Positions 12,301 to 19,670 of a DNA stretch of 64,000 bases are shown piece after piece (the first letter of the stretch is position 1; each line of letters begins with the position of its first letter). The position numbers were made by a program, and so were the translations under genes. The stretch spans positions 372,001 through 436,000 of the forward strand of contig NZ_JAHCDK010000002.1 in NCBI RefSeq assembly GCF_018413465.1, given 5' to 3'. The DNA comes from Flavobacterium sp. CYK-55. Lineage in GTDB: Bacteria > Bacteroidota > Bacteroidia > Flavobacteriales > Flavobacteriaceae. The notes under the pieces are model-generated. The model saw only the letters and a program-made list of their open reading frames with translations. It had not been told where the DNA came from and searched no databases.

Positions 12301-14020
12301 ATCGGTTACCAATACCGTAACCGGTTGCGCGAGTACCAGTACCGGGGCAATCACCATGAACCCGAATATTTGGAACGGAACAACTTGGAGTTTGGGAGCA
12401 CCATCAGGAACCACCAATTTGGAGTTTAACGGTAACTTTACATCTTCAGCTAATTTATCAGGATGTAATTGTTCAGTAACTAGCGGAACTATTGTGTTTA
12501 ATGATCCGGCAACCCTTACTTTATCAGGAGGATTAAACGTATCGGGAGGCTCGCTTACTTTTATGAACAACGCTAGTCTTTTGCAAACCAATGACAGCTC
12601 TTCCAACTCAGGAACTGTAACCATTGAGCGCATCACTCAACCTATGTATAAATTTGACTACACCTATTGGGGTAGTCCACTCACACAAGGCTCGGGCTAT
12701 ACCTTGGGTATGCTATCGCCCAACACTCTGATTGATAAATATTTTAGTTGGACACCTACCATTGCTAATGCGGGTGGAAATTGGGCGTTTGAAACGCAAG
12801 CAACCGTAATGGACCCTAGAAAAGGATATATTGTTCGTGCGCCACAATCGTTTTCGCCTAACCCACTGGTAAAAACAACCTATACCGCCAACTTTGTTGG
12901 AATTCCGAACAATGGTGTAATATCAAGTCCTATTTTACACGGAACATTAGCACTCGGAGTGAATGACGACAAATACAATTTATTAGGCAATCCATACCCT
13001 TCGGCTCTTGATGCGCAAGCTTTCTTGACTGATCCTGCCAATACACCAATTATTGACGGAACCATATATTTCTGGACGCACAACTCACCTATTAGCGCTT
13101 CAAATCCAAACCCGTTTTACGGAACTTTTGCTTTGAACTACAGCAGTAATGATTATGCAGCTTGGAATAGCCTAGGAGCTGTGGGCTTTAGAGGTATACA
13201 AGCAATATCAGGTGGTGCTGTGCCCAACGGATACATCAGTGTAGGTCAAGGATTCTTTACCAAAAGCTCCGGAACGGCTCCTTCACCTTCGCCGGTTACT
13301 TTTAAAAACGCAATGCGTGTTGCCGGAAATAACAGTCAATTTTTCAGAAATGCAACGGTTGCCAACCACCGTTTCTGGGTTGACTTGATTGACAACAGCG
13401 GAAGCTTTAGCCAAATTCTTATCGGCTACAAAGACGATGCTACTTTGGGTTGGGACAGAATGTATGACGGTTCGCCAATGGATGAAGGAAGTGGTCTAAC
13501 CTTATATTCAATTATTCCGGACAGACATCTGAGTATACAAGCACGTCCGTTGCCGTTTGACCAACAAGACCAAGTAATTTTAGGTTATAAAGCAACGCAC
13601 CCCGACACTTATTCATTCGGATTAGACAGCGTTGACGGCATGTTTGACAATCAAGATATTTTTATTGAAGACACTCAACTCAACATCATCCATGACCTGA
13701 AACAAAACCCCTATGTATTTACATCTGAAGCTGGAACATTCAACGAGCGCTTTGTGCTTAGATACAACAATACAGCTCTGACTAATGCCAATTTTGATGA
13801 GCAAAATGTAAGTGTTGGCATCATGCAACACGAATTGATGGCTCAAAGTAATGCTCAAATCAAAACAATCGAGGTATTTGACATCACCGGAAAACTAATT
13901 GCCCGCTATGAGCCGCAAAGCAATCAATTCAAAACCTTGTTCAATTTTGCACAAGGCGTTTACCTTGCTAGAATAACACTTGATAACGGTAAAGTAAGTT
14001 CAAAGAAAATCATGAACTAA
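6398..14020 (+). CDS. Giant T9SS-exported beta-helix surface protein (2540 aa)
   Basis: Predicted secreted surface protein. A signal peptide of about 23 residues (hydrophobic LLPLIFLCQMLNA, then QNNW) follows the ATG. Residues ~280-400 look like an autotransporter-type beta-strand repeat (TTTINAGTLQYG, GTLTLTDNSTIELG). Residues ~500-1550 are very rich in Asn, Thr, Ser and Gly with short recurring strands of the form ISNNTI and GI, as in right-handed parallel beta-helices. Residues ~1610-1690 resemble an Ig/PKD-like module (AYTWSPATGL, TTTYIVTGTS). The last ~480 residues match the end of the preceding gene, ending in a type A T9SS sorting domain (IEVFDITGKLIARY ... KKIMN). Role in adhesion or biofilm is inference; no enzymatic motif is visible. 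It has its own putative -7 element and a strong terminator. Confidence 0.9.
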   Translation: MKHTYGCYLRLLPLIFLCQMLNAQNNWDGDNAIGEFTLCDNWFGNSCPAVWNATTDLNIQLKNSGFQTTMYLNYGSWIDLNNLTYFASYTPSVNQFDADGPVGNENGINFYGKIENYSPNHTQVFNLPFHGRNATVIEINPINGGLTFNRPILNSGNRNFNIWGPNSRKLTLNSYPAGNGSVGLYIKQYSIVEVNYNDPASLSGGYFVEEGELWVNSAGVIQGPIQVGNGTTAVNKLYISHASTATTVANNISVPTSSANATIGALNTSNTHTYSGNINLNNNTVNFDEVSAGGTVNFTGGISGTGGMLKIGAGLVRLSNSCTYTGTTTINAGTLQYGVANAISNSSNVILNGGKFSTGATTGYSDTVGTLTLTDNSTIELGTGTHTLNFANSNAVAWTAGRTLTITGWTNSCSGAKIFVGTDNTGLTTTQLAQITFQGYAAGASISPVGELIPGNIVLTATGGTLLAKYSTLKAAFDAMNLSTHLGVINISVLNDINEGANTAALNQVAGITSVLIQPGGCGPRTITGTGNTGGSNPLIDLNGADNVTIDGLNTNGNSLTISNTSTSAAGGTSTIRFLTDATNNVITNCSILGSATGPGATATGNIFFGAAAVTTGNDNNTVSYCNIGPAGGNLPTKGIHFTGTSGRENSGIIITNNNIYDYFNATVESAGVYVGVGTSTCTFSNNRFYQTANRAQTTASQHSAIKIATGATGNGFLISGNIIGYRSSSGTLTYPFNGIAGTSFTPISLSVGTTATTVQNNTIAGIMYNINTAAAGTIFQGISSTGSGTVNVIGNTFGLTTGTLGFFSTSTAGGNIFFINLSGTGTMNIQNNIVQSVTTGNSLGSAAFNITGISVAGTAAYNISNNTIGHTTPANSITMGTLGTSTTAATFTGITSSATGNLTVGSSGNSNTIQNITINPAANNAFIGFSNSGANTATSISYNVVKGVSFAAGSSTGSTFRGINNTGAVTGTIDLNNNSFGVSGTGMVSYSAANTGTLIVFNNTAGGATAALSVQNNDIQGITHAGATTCAHTYITNTAATLSQNISGNTFTNLNAATTGAVAMIVDNVILSATGTINIDSNSIVTGFTTTTTNLTLVSCTGASFTGAAISCSNNNFSNITGSSVAILSVINLGTVSNFQTKTISNNTLSNFTLGVVGITAINAGNIGGTSTISNNTITGLSNNSTISGIIIGAYNTGATLNCTSNTLNNFNTTTAIYGVSSSSATVATATENISNNTIGSLITSGASIVYGIYSTGVVSNKIINNNNLTTFNSNGNFTYGINHSGGSTVAITNNTISNFSQNNPNTIYGINSSAASTTNTITGNQINNIVNTGSGVFSLIYGINYTGAVAATISNNTISNLESASTNANPTIGINLGMTVAGNTVSGNTIYGLNGSLTSAGTTNVCAIISSSTTAGGNISGNRIYSLSNGTTSTTSMIVGFKPNGGSWTVHNNMISLINNQTVSAYGVYDSGATGARKYFYNSIYIGGTNAGSNPSAAMQYNAGAGTVDIKNNILVNEQNNSGKNYAIANTAANFTGMTMNYNVLNASNINMVAINNTTDQNFAGWKSASGLDANSLSGIVVPFANTATADLHITTTCNDLESTGTPVTVTTDYDGVTRNATTPDIGADEFAGSAPAAITLSPATLTVCAGSGIAITASSTDATYAYTWSPATGLSATTGATVTATPAATTTYIVTGTSPSGCTKSKSFVVTVNPLPTAITVSPSSVNSCPNIIQTLTVTPNPSTMIPIGTPNSNTAVVGNTPYRQASSTQLRIQYLVTKAELNAAGINNATNLKSISFNVTSAGTGTMPTYDISMAHTAAAALTATYIATGFTTVYNGVNILPVNGINTHTFATPFAWDGTSNIVINICHTATGTGLNPFSLVTLCTPATTSTTSRTGGGSCTAASGTTNADKPVIYFEVDAPITWSPTTNLYADALATTAYNPTVHTNMPTIYAKPTVATTYTASVTNTVTGCASTSTGAITMNPNIWNGTTWSLGAPSGTTNLEFNGNFTSSANLSGCNCSVTSGTIVFNDPATLTLSGGLNVSGGSLTFMNNASLLQTNDSSSNSGTVTIERITQPMYKFDYTYWGSPLTQGSGYTLGMLSPNTLIDKYFSWTPTIANAGGNWAFETQATVMDPRKGYIVRAPQSFSPNPLVKTTYTANFVGIPNNGVISSPILHGTLALGVNDDKYNLLGNPYPSALDAQAFLTDPANTPIIDGTIYFWTHNSPISASNPNPFYGTFALNYSSNDYAAWNSLGAVGFRGIQAISGGAVPNGYISVGQGFFTKSSGTAPSPSPVTFKNAMRVAGNNSQFFRNATVANHRFWVDLIDNSGSFSQILIGYKDDATLGWDRMYDGSPMDEGSGLTLYSIIPDRHLSIQARPLPFDQQDQVILGYKATHPDTYSFGLDSVDGMFDNQDIFIEDTQLNIIHDLKQNPYVFTSEAGTFNERFVLRYNNTALTNANFDEQNVSVGIMQHELMAQSNAQIKTIEVFDITGKLIARYEPQSNQFKTLFNFAQGVYLARITLDNGKVSSKKIMN

Positions 14021-14036
14021 AAAATATTACAAAAAC

Positions 14037-14068
14037 AAAAAAGCCGCTCGAATTGAGCGGCTTTTTTT
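14037..14068. terminator. Bidirectional terminator between converging genes
   Basis: GCCGCTC (14043-14049) pairs with GAGCGGC (14055-14061) around a 5-nt loop, flanked by an A run on the left and a T run on the right, so it can serve both the giant gene on the plus strand and the S46 peptidase on the minus strand. Confidence 0.85.
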
Positions 14069-14082
14069 ATTGAGCTATTACA

Positions 14083-16233
14083 TTATTTTACAATAGTCAT
14101 TTCATCCACAATGTGTTTTGCGCCTGAGAAATTCTCAATAACCCACAACACATAACGAATATCAACGTTAATGGTTCTTTGCAATTTGTTGTCAAAAATA
14201 ACATCACCTGCCATAGCCTCAATGTTTCCGTCAAAAGCAAGTCCAATCAATTCACCTTTACCGTTCAAAACCGGAGAACCTGAATTACCGCCGGTAATAT
14301 CGTTATCAGTCAAGAAATTCACGTGTAAGCTTCCGTCTTTATCAGCATATCTACCGTAATCTTTAGCTTTGTTCATGTCTAAAACACGTGTTGGCAAATC
14401 AAACTCTTGGTCGCCTTTTTTGTATTTTTTTACTTGACTGTCTAAAGTTGTGTAGTTGTTAATTGATACCGGATTGCGTTTATCAGCAGGCAATGCGCGT
14501 ACTTTTCCGTAGGTCAAACGCAAAGTAGAGTTGGCATCCGGATATTTAATAGTTCCGATTTTTGATTCTCTCAAACCTTCCACCAATTTGCGGAATGCAG
14601 CGCCATAATCATTTTGCGCTTTGGCAATTGCATCTGATTTTGAACTAAAATGCGCTACCATATCATTAGATAAAGCATACAATGGATCATTGTCTAAAAC
14701 CGCTTGACTTGGCCAATTCAAGAAAGCAGCAATGCGTTCTTTTGAAGTTAAAATACTCAAATCAATAATCGATGCTGCGTATTGAGAAAAGTCATTGTTG
14801 GTTTCTTTACCCACTTTCTCCACCATTGGCGCAATCGGATAACCCGCAGATTTAGTCGCGTATAATTTTAATTGAGCGGCCAATAAATCTTTCTCCGCCG
14901 GAATATACAATTCTTTGAACATCTCATCAGCCATTTCAGTAATCGCCGGAGCCATTTCTTTGCGTTTAGCTGCATCAGCTTTTACATAATTGTCCAGTTG
15001 TTTCCCTAAGCTACGACCAATCGTTCCAAACGCAGTGGTTCTGAACAATTGTTGTAAATAGTTGTCATGACGAGACTTTTCGTTGGTCATAGCGTAATAC
15101 TTGTTGATGGTTTCTACCACAGTTCCGTATTTGGCTTTGTTAGCCGCTTTATTGGCCCAACTATTGAATTTTGCTTCTTGAGCCGCTTTTGCTTTTGAAG
15201 TTTGGAATTTAGTGAGCGCATCAATCATTCCTTGACGGTTTTTCCAGTAATTAGCCGTTGAAGCATATTTTGAAGCATACACCAAGTTCAAAGCAGCGCT
15301 CTGATCCATATACTTTTTCATGTTGTCCATACCGGTTTTGGCACCTTCCACCCAAGCCGGATAACCGAATTTTACGTTTTGCTCAATTCCACCCGCCGGC
15401 ATCCAACGGTTGGTTCTGCCCGGATAACCCAAAATCATCGCAAAGTCACCTTCTTTTACACCACCCAAATTCACAGGTAAATAGTGTTTTGGTTGCAAAG
15501 GCACGTTATCAGCAGAAAAATCAGCAGGATTTCCGTTTTTATCCGCATAAATTCTAAACATAGAAAAATCTGCTGTTTGACGTGGCCATTCCCAGTTATC
15601 AGTGTCACCACCAAATTTACCTAAGCTTTCAGGTGGAGTTCCTACCAAACGAACATCTTTATAATCTTGGTAAACAAAGTAATAAAACTCATTTCCTTGA
15701 AAAAACGAACGAACCGAAACCACATATTTTCCGCCTTCATTGTTTTCTTTTTCAATTTTAGCAATCTCAGCATTGATGGCTTTTTCGCGTTCAGCTTCAG
15801 TCATTTTGTCGTTTACTTGCGCCAAGATGCGTTTTGAACAATCATCCATACGCACAAAAAAGCGCACAAATAAACTCGATGGTTTGAGCTCGCCTTTTTT
15901 GCTGTCGGCCCAATAACCGTTTTTCAGATAGTTTTTGTCAGCGGTTGAAAGCTCAGCAATGGCGTCATATCCGCAGTGGTGATTGGTGAGCACCAACCCG
16001 TCTTTTGAGATAACCTCAGCCGTACAACCTCCGTTAAACTGTACAATCGCATCTTTCAAACTGTGGTGATTGATGCTGTAAATTTCTTCAGCGGTCAATT
16101 GCAGACCCATTTTTTGCATGTCGCGGTGATTGAGTCGTTCAATAAACATCAAAAACCACATTCCTTCATCGGCCTTCACGCTCATGGGCACAAGCATCAC
16201 AGCAGCAATTACGGAAAGAATCATTTTTTTCAT
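14083..16233 (-). CDS. S46 family dipeptidyl-peptidase, DPP7-like
   Basis: Serine exopeptidase that releases dipeptides from the N-terminus of oligopeptides, expected in the periplasm. A signal peptide (MKKMILSVIAAVMLVPMSVKA) precedes the mature enzyme. Chymotrypsin-like triad candidates are visible: His86 in TNHHCGYD, the Asp region in GGDTDNWEWPR, and Ser651 in TGGNSGSPV. The full length of 716 residues is normal for S46 (about 700-720). In this family the residue in the FDxN segment after the catalytic Ser separates DPP7 (Gly, hydrophobic P1) from DPP11 (Arg, acidic P1); here it is Gly669 (AFDGN), which favours DPP7-type specificity. That assignment rests on remembered family knowledge. 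Monocistronic between a bidirectional terminator and a 336-nt upstream gap. Confidence 0.93.
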   Translation of the reverse strand: MKKMILSVIAAVMLVPMSVKADEGMWFLMFIERLNHRDMQKMGLQLTAEEIYSINHHSLKDAIVQFNGGCTAEVISKDGLVLTNHHCGYDAIAELSTADKNYLKNGYWADSKKGELKPSSLFVRFFVRMDDCSKRILAQVNDKMTEAEREKAINAEIAKIEKENNEGGKYVVSVRSFFQGNEFYYFVYQDYKDVRLVGTPPESLGKFGGDTDNWEWPRQTADFSMFRIYADKNGNPADFSADNVPLQPKHYLPVNLGGVKEGDFAMILGYPGRTNRWMPAGGIEQNVKFGYPAWVEGAKTGMDNMKKYMDQSAALNLVYASKYASTANYWKNRQGMIDALTKFQTSKAKAAQEAKFNSWANKAANKAKYGTVVETINKYYAMTNEKSRHDNYLQQLFRTTAFGTIGRSLGKQLDNYVKADAAKRKEMAPAITEMADEMFKELYIPAEKDLLAAQLKLYATKSAGYPIAPMVEKVGKETNNDFSQYAASIIDLSILTSKERIAAFLNWPSQAVLDNDPLYALSNDMVAHFSSKSDAIAKAQNDYGAAFRKLVEGLRESKIGTIKYPDANSTLRLTYGKVRALPADKRNPVSINNYTTLDSQVKKYKKGDQEFDLPTRVLDMNKAKDYGRYADKDGSLHVNFLTDNDITGGNSGSPVLNGKGELIGLAFDGNIEAMAGDVIFDNKLQRTINVDIRYVLWVIENFSGAKHIVDEMTIVK

Positions 16234-16411
16234 CGGTAATTAAATTGAATTAGTTAATAATCGAGCTTATAGTCGGCGCATGAGACGGTTTGTTACAATA
16301 TCAACCTCATGAGTTCCAACTCGTGCGTGCGAAGATAACGCATTTTGGCCAAAAACTTTCTCAAAAACTACAACGATGTCGTTATGGATTATGATGATTT
16401 TTGGGGCGAAC

Positions 16412-16489
16412 GGCCGGGCTGTCCGCTTATAGTCCTCGCCGCTGCGCTGCGCTCCGCGGCTGTGGGCTACCGCTTCCATCCCTGTCGCG
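16412..16489 (-). repeat. Dispersed repeat A, copy 1
   Basis: Read on the minus strand it begins GCGACAGGGATGGAAGC and ends ACAGCCCGGCC, matching the layout of the other copies (GGGATnGnAGC start, AGCCCGACC end). It is locally GC-rich, with GCGCTGC/GCAGCG self-complementarity in its centre, and unlike its AT-rich surroundings. Confidence 0.6.
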
Positions 16490-16516
16490 CATTTGAGCCA
16501 ACAAAAACATCAGCAC

Positions 16517-16548
16517 ACAAAAAAAGCGCCTCATCTCTAAAGCGCTTT
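16517..16548 (-). terminator. Intrinsic terminator after obg
   Basis: On the minus strand AAAGCGC and GCGCTTT (plus 16542-16548 and 16523-16529) pair around a 12-nt loop and are followed by a T run (plus A run 16518-16522). It ends the hpt-adk-corC-obg group. Confidence 0.75.
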
Positions 16549-16569
16549 GGTTTATTGGGTTGCATCTGA

Positions 16570-17571
16570 TTAATTATTGAGCATCGCCCACAATTTGTCT
16601 TTGAGCTCGGTCAAACCTTGTTGTGCCACCGACGAAATAAACAAATACGGAACTTTTTTAAACTCTTTGTCGAGTTGCTTTTTCATCTCAGCTTTGAGTT
16701 CGTCGTCGAGCATATCACATTTTGAAATCACGAGCAAACGTTCTTTATCGAGCAATTCCGGGTTGTATTCTGAAAGCTCTTTAACCAGAATATCATATTC
16801 AGCTTTGATATCTGGCGCATCGGCCGGAACCAAAAACAACAGTGTTGAGTTGCGTTCAATATGGCGTAAGAAATAATGCCCGAGGCCTTTTCCTTCGGCA
16901 GCGCCTTCAATAATTCCAGGAATATCAGCCATCACAAACGACTGAAAATCGCGGTAGGCCACAATGCCCAAATTGGGTTTCAAAGTCGTAAACGGATAAT
17001 CGGCAATTTTGGGTTTGGCCGAAGTCAAAACCGAAAGCAACGTTGATTTTCCGGCATTCGGAAAACCTACCAAGCCCACATCAGCCAATACTTTGAGCTC
17101 CAAAATGATGTCCATTTCAGCACCGGGCATTCCGGGTTGTGCATAACGCGGCGTTTGGTTGGTCGAGCTTCTAAAATGCCAGTTGCCCAATCCGCCTTTT
17201 CCGCCAGGAGCGAGGATTCTTTTTTCGCCGTCTTGGGTAATTTCAAACAAGATTTCGTTGGTTTCAAAATCGCGTACCACGGTTCCGAGTGGCACTTCAA
17301 TAATTTTGTCTTCACCATCGTGCCCGGTACTGCGCGAACTTCCGCCATCACCGCCGTGTCCGGCTTTCACGTGGCGCGCAAACTTCAAGTGAAACAAAGT
17401 CCACAAGCCGCTGTTGCCCACCAAATACACATGACCGCCACGACCACCATCACCGCCGTCAGGGCCGCCTTTTTCAATAAATTTTTCGCGGTGCAAATGG
17501 CTTGAGCCTCGGCCACCTTTGCCTGATGCGACATATATTTTTACGTAGTCAACAAAATTGCCTTCGGTCAT
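16570..17571 (-). CDS. obg: Obg family GTPase
   Basis: Ribosome-assembly and stress-response GTPase. The glycine-rich Obg fold covers residues ~5-160 ([27 protein letters not shown]). The G domain follows: G1 GFPNAGKST (169-177), switch region [10 protein letters not shown] (191-200), G3 DIPG (216-219), G4 SKCD (283-286) and a G5-like SSVAQQG. 333 residues is the normal length for the short Bacteroidota form without the C-terminal OCT extension. It is the last gene of the hpt-adk-corC-obg group. The ATG lies inside an 18-bp sequence that is repeated 94 nt further upstream, on the far side of repeat B. Confidence 0.97.
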   Translation of the reverse strand: MTEGNFVDYVKIYVASGKGGRGSSHLHREKFIEKGGPDGGDGGRGGHVYLVGNSGLWTLFHLKFARHVKAGHGGDGGSSRSTGHDGEDKIIEVPLGTVVRDFETNEILFEITQDGEKRILAPGGKGGLGNWHFRSSTNQTPRYAQPGMPGAEMDIILELKVLADVGLVGFPNAGKSTLLSVLTSAKPKIADYPFTTLKPNLGIVAYRDFQSFVMADIPGIIEGAAEGKGLGHYFLRHIERNSTLLFLVPADAPDIKAEYDILVKELSEYNPELLDKERLLVISKCDMLDDELKAEMKKQLDKEFKKVPYLFISSVAQQGLTELKDKLWAMLNN

Positions 17572-17675
17572 ATTTTTAGTTTGTTATTATGATACGACCC
17601 ATTAGATGATTAAAATACCTTACAGCCACCGGCTGTCCTCCTTTTAATTTCAAATCCTCGGTCATATTTTTAGTT
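17564..17675. repeat. 18-bp direct repeats flanking repeat B
   Basis: TCGGTCATATTTTTAGTT occurs at 17564-17581 and again, identical, at 17658-17675. The first copy contains the obg start codon (minus strand ATG at 17571) and its upstream leader, so the second is a decoy copy of the obg start. Between them lie repeat B copy 1 and about 30 nt of other sequence. Confidence 0.85.
17612..17661 (+). repeat. Dispersed repeat B, copy 1 (hairpin element)
   Basis: A 50-nt element that aligns without gaps to 22720-22769. Its core is the hairpin ACAGCC-ACC-GGCTGT, followed by the conserved tail TCCTCC and TCAAATC. It lies in the obg leader, so as RNA it would be transcribed in reverse complement ahead of obg. 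Confidence 0.8.
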
Positions 17676-17728
17676 GTCGATTGTCAGTTGTTGTTAATGA
17701 ATAAACAACAGTCAGTAACAAAAATTAA

Positions 17729-19036
17729 TTATTCTTTTAAGGCACGCATGCCTACTTTACTTATTTTCACGCCGTCCATTTCAAGCACTTCCAGTTCAAA
17801 TCTTTGCCAGATGAGTTTCTCTCCTTTTTTTGGAATGTTTCCGAGCTCAGTGATTACAAATCCGCTCACGGTGGTTACTTCATAATCGCTGGTGAGTTCA
17901 TCCAAATCAAAATACGTCAAGAAATCGTGCAGCGAATATTGCCCGTCAATGGTCCAGGTATTGTCAGGATTCGCTATGAGTTGATATTCGTCATCGTCAA
18001 AATCAGCGGCGTCGCCCACGAGCGCCTCTAAAATGTCATTCAAAGTAATAATGCCTTGAAAAACACCAAACTCGTCCATGACAAAAGCATAATGAACTTT
18101 AGAGCGTTTAAAATTTTCGAGTGCTTTATAGGCAGAGGTTTGCTCAATGAGATACACGGGTTCTTTGGTGATTTTTTTCAAATCAAACTTTCCGGTTTCA
18201 ATGGCTACAAATAAATCTTTGAGCAAAACAACACCCAGAACTTCGTCGAGGTTTTCGCCACACACCGGATATACCGAATGCAATTCTTCAAGCACTTTGG
18301 CTTTGAGTTCTTCAACAGTATCCTCAACCGAAAGATAGACTATTGAACTGCGGTGCGTCATGAGTGAATTGACTTTGCGATCGCCAATGTGAAACACGCG
18401 TTCAACAATATCTTGCTCGATTTCTTGCACCTCGCCCACTTCAGTACCTTCTTTGATGATGGCTTTGATTTCGTCTTCGGTGACTTTGCCGTCGGCGGTA
18501 GGTTTGATATTGAATAGATTGAGTAAACCGTCGGTTGATTGCGTGAGTAACCAAATAAACGGAGCAGTTACTTGTGAGATCACCTTCATCGGAACGGCCA
18601 CCGATTTGGCGATGCTTTCAGGGTAATTGAGTCCGATGCGTTTGGGCAACAATTCGCCCAAAACGAGTGAAAAATAAGTCAAAACCACCACGACAATTCC
18701 GACCGCCAATGAATGTGCATACGGTTGCAACATCGGGAATCCTTCGATGAACAGTTGTACATCTGTAGTGATTTTATCACCCGAATAAATACCGGTTAAA
18801 ATACTGATGAGCGTGATGCCGATTTGCACCGTCGAGAGCAATTTGTTGGGCGCGTTGACCAAATCAAGCGCGGTTTTGGCGCCATCGCTTCCTTTTTTGG
18901 CAGCGGTTTCAAGACGGTTTTTGCGTGCCGAAATCAGTGCGATTTCAGACATTGAAAACACGCCGTTGAGCAAAATCAAAAAAAGAATAATCAGTATTTC
19001 CAAAGATGGTTGTTTTAGTGAAACATGAAGTAACAC
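17729..19036 (-). CDS. CNNM/CorC (TlyC-like) membrane protein with CBS pair
   Basis: Belongs to the DUF21-CBS-CorC_HlyC family, often named haemolysin or magnesium/cobalt efflux protein; real substrates are uncertain. An N-terminal DUF21 membrane domain covers about residues 13-190 (MSEIALISARKNRLETAAKKG, then several hydrophobic segments), a CBS pair ~205-330 (VNSLMTHRSSIVYLS, VHYAFVMDEFGVFQGIITLNDILEALVGD) and a C-terminal CorC_HlyC domain (WTIDGQYSLHDFLTYFD). The frame opens with GTG at 19036; a TTG at 19003 would give the more usual start MEILIILFLILLNG, so the start is unsure. It sits between adk and obg, with repeat A on one side and repeat B on the other. Confidence 0.88.
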   Translation of the reverse strand: MLLHVSLKQPSLEILIILFLILLNGVFSMSEIALISARKNRLETAAKKGSDGAKTALDLVNAPNKLLSTVQIGITLISILTGIYSGDKITTDVQLFIEGFPMLQPYAHSLAVGIVVVVLTYFSLVLGELLPKRIGLNYPESIAKSVAVPMKVISQVTAPFIWLLTQSTDGLLNLFNIKPTADGKVTEDEIKAIIKEGTEVGEVQEIEQDIVERVFHIGDRKVNSLMTHRSSIVYLSVEDTVEELKAKVLEELHSVYPVCGENLDEVLGVVLLKDLFVAIETGKFDLKKITKEPVYLIEQTSAYKALENFKRSKVHYAFVMDEFGVFQGIITLNDILEALVGDAADFDDDEYQLIANPDNTWTIDGQYSLHDFLTYFDLDELTSDYEVTTVSGFVITELGNIPKKGEKLIWQRFELEVLEMDGVKISKVGMRALKE

Positions 19037-19041
19037 GGCTG

Positions 19042-19096
19042 CCCTAGCCCCGATTGAAGCAAGCTACCGCGTAGCGCGAAAAGCGGGAAAAAGCTA
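19042..19096 (+). repeat. Dispersed repeat A-like element, copy 2
   Basis: CCTAGCCCCGATTGAAGC at its left and GCGAAAAGCGGG with AAGCTAC at its right, with an internal GCTACCGCGTAGC hairpin. It shares CTAG-(C/G run)-ATTG-AGC and GCGAAAAGC with copy 3. It fills almost the whole adk-corC gap, and its last bases form the adk stop codon (minus TAG at 19096-19094). Confidence 0.55.
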
Positions 19097-19666
19097 CAAA
19101 GAATCAATCACAGCACTCAAACGCTCGGTGATTTCGGCAATAGCGCCAATGCCATCTACCGCGTGAAATTTGCCTTGGGCTTTGTAAAAATCCATAAGCG
19201 GAGCCGTTTTTTCGTTGTATTCTTGATAGCGATTTCTGATTTTTTCTTCGTCTTGATCATCCGGACGGCCTGAGGTTTTTCCGCGTTCTAAAAGGCGTTG
19301 CACCAAGATTTCATCGTTGGCCTCAAGCGCCACGGTGGCCGTAATGCTTTGCCCTTTGGTGGTTAAAAAAGCATCGAGCGCCTCGGCCTGAGCAATGGTT
19401 CTCGGAAAACCGTCAAACAAAAATCCGGCTGAATCAGGGTTTTGATCGACCTCGCTTTGCAACATCTGAATGGTGACTGCATCGGGCACCAAATCGCCTT
19501 GATCCATATAGCTTTTGGCCAATTGACCGAGCTCAGTGTTGTTTTTGATGTTGTATCTAAAAATATCACCGGTGGACAAATGCGTGAGGTTGTATTTTTC
19601 TTTTAAAAATTCGGCTTGGGTTCCTTTGCCTGCGCCTGGTTTTCCGAAGAGAACGATGTTGATCAT
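19094..19666 (-). CDS. adk: Adenylate kinase
   Basis: Converts AMP and ATP to two ADP in the cytoplasm. The P-loop GKPGAGKGTQ lies at residues 8-17, the AMP-binding STGDIFRYN follows at ~32-40, DGFPRT at ~84-89, and the LID arginine region is GRPDDQDEEKIRNR. At 190 residues it is the short, zinc-free LID form usual in Bacteroidota. Second gene of the hpt-adk group, 65 nt after hpt across a phased AT repeat. Its stop codon coincides with the edge of a dispersed repeat. Confidence 0.97.
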   Translation of the reverse strand: MINIVLFGKPGAGKGTQAEFLKEKYNLTHLSTGDIFRYNIKNNTELGQLAKSYMDQGDLVPDAVTIQMLQSEVDQNPDSAGFLFDGFPRTIAQAEALDAFLTTKGQSITATVALEANDEILVQRLLERGKTSGRPDDQDEEKIRNRYQEYNEKTAPLMDFYKAQGKFHAVDGIGAIAEITERLSAVIDSL

Positions 19667-19670
19667 TGTG

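Larger units (their letters stand above)
16234..16569. other. Intergenic region without a gene I can support
   Basis: This 336-nt gap holds, from right to left, the obg terminator, a copy of the GC-rich dispersed repeat A, and a possible -7 element for the S46 peptidase (TATCTTCG on the minus strand, plus positions 16330-16337, one mismatch to TAnnTTTG). Short open frames across it are translations of the repeat and do not resemble proteins. Confidence 0.6.

Noticed and set aside
12292..12636. Antisense frame of 114 codons near the end of the second giant gene
   Set aside because: Same shadow effect as other antisense frames in this gene.
16345..16569. Open frame of 74 codons between the S46 peptidase and obg
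   Set aside because: It begins with TTG and translates the GC-rich repeat A and the obg terminator; composition and content are not protein-like.
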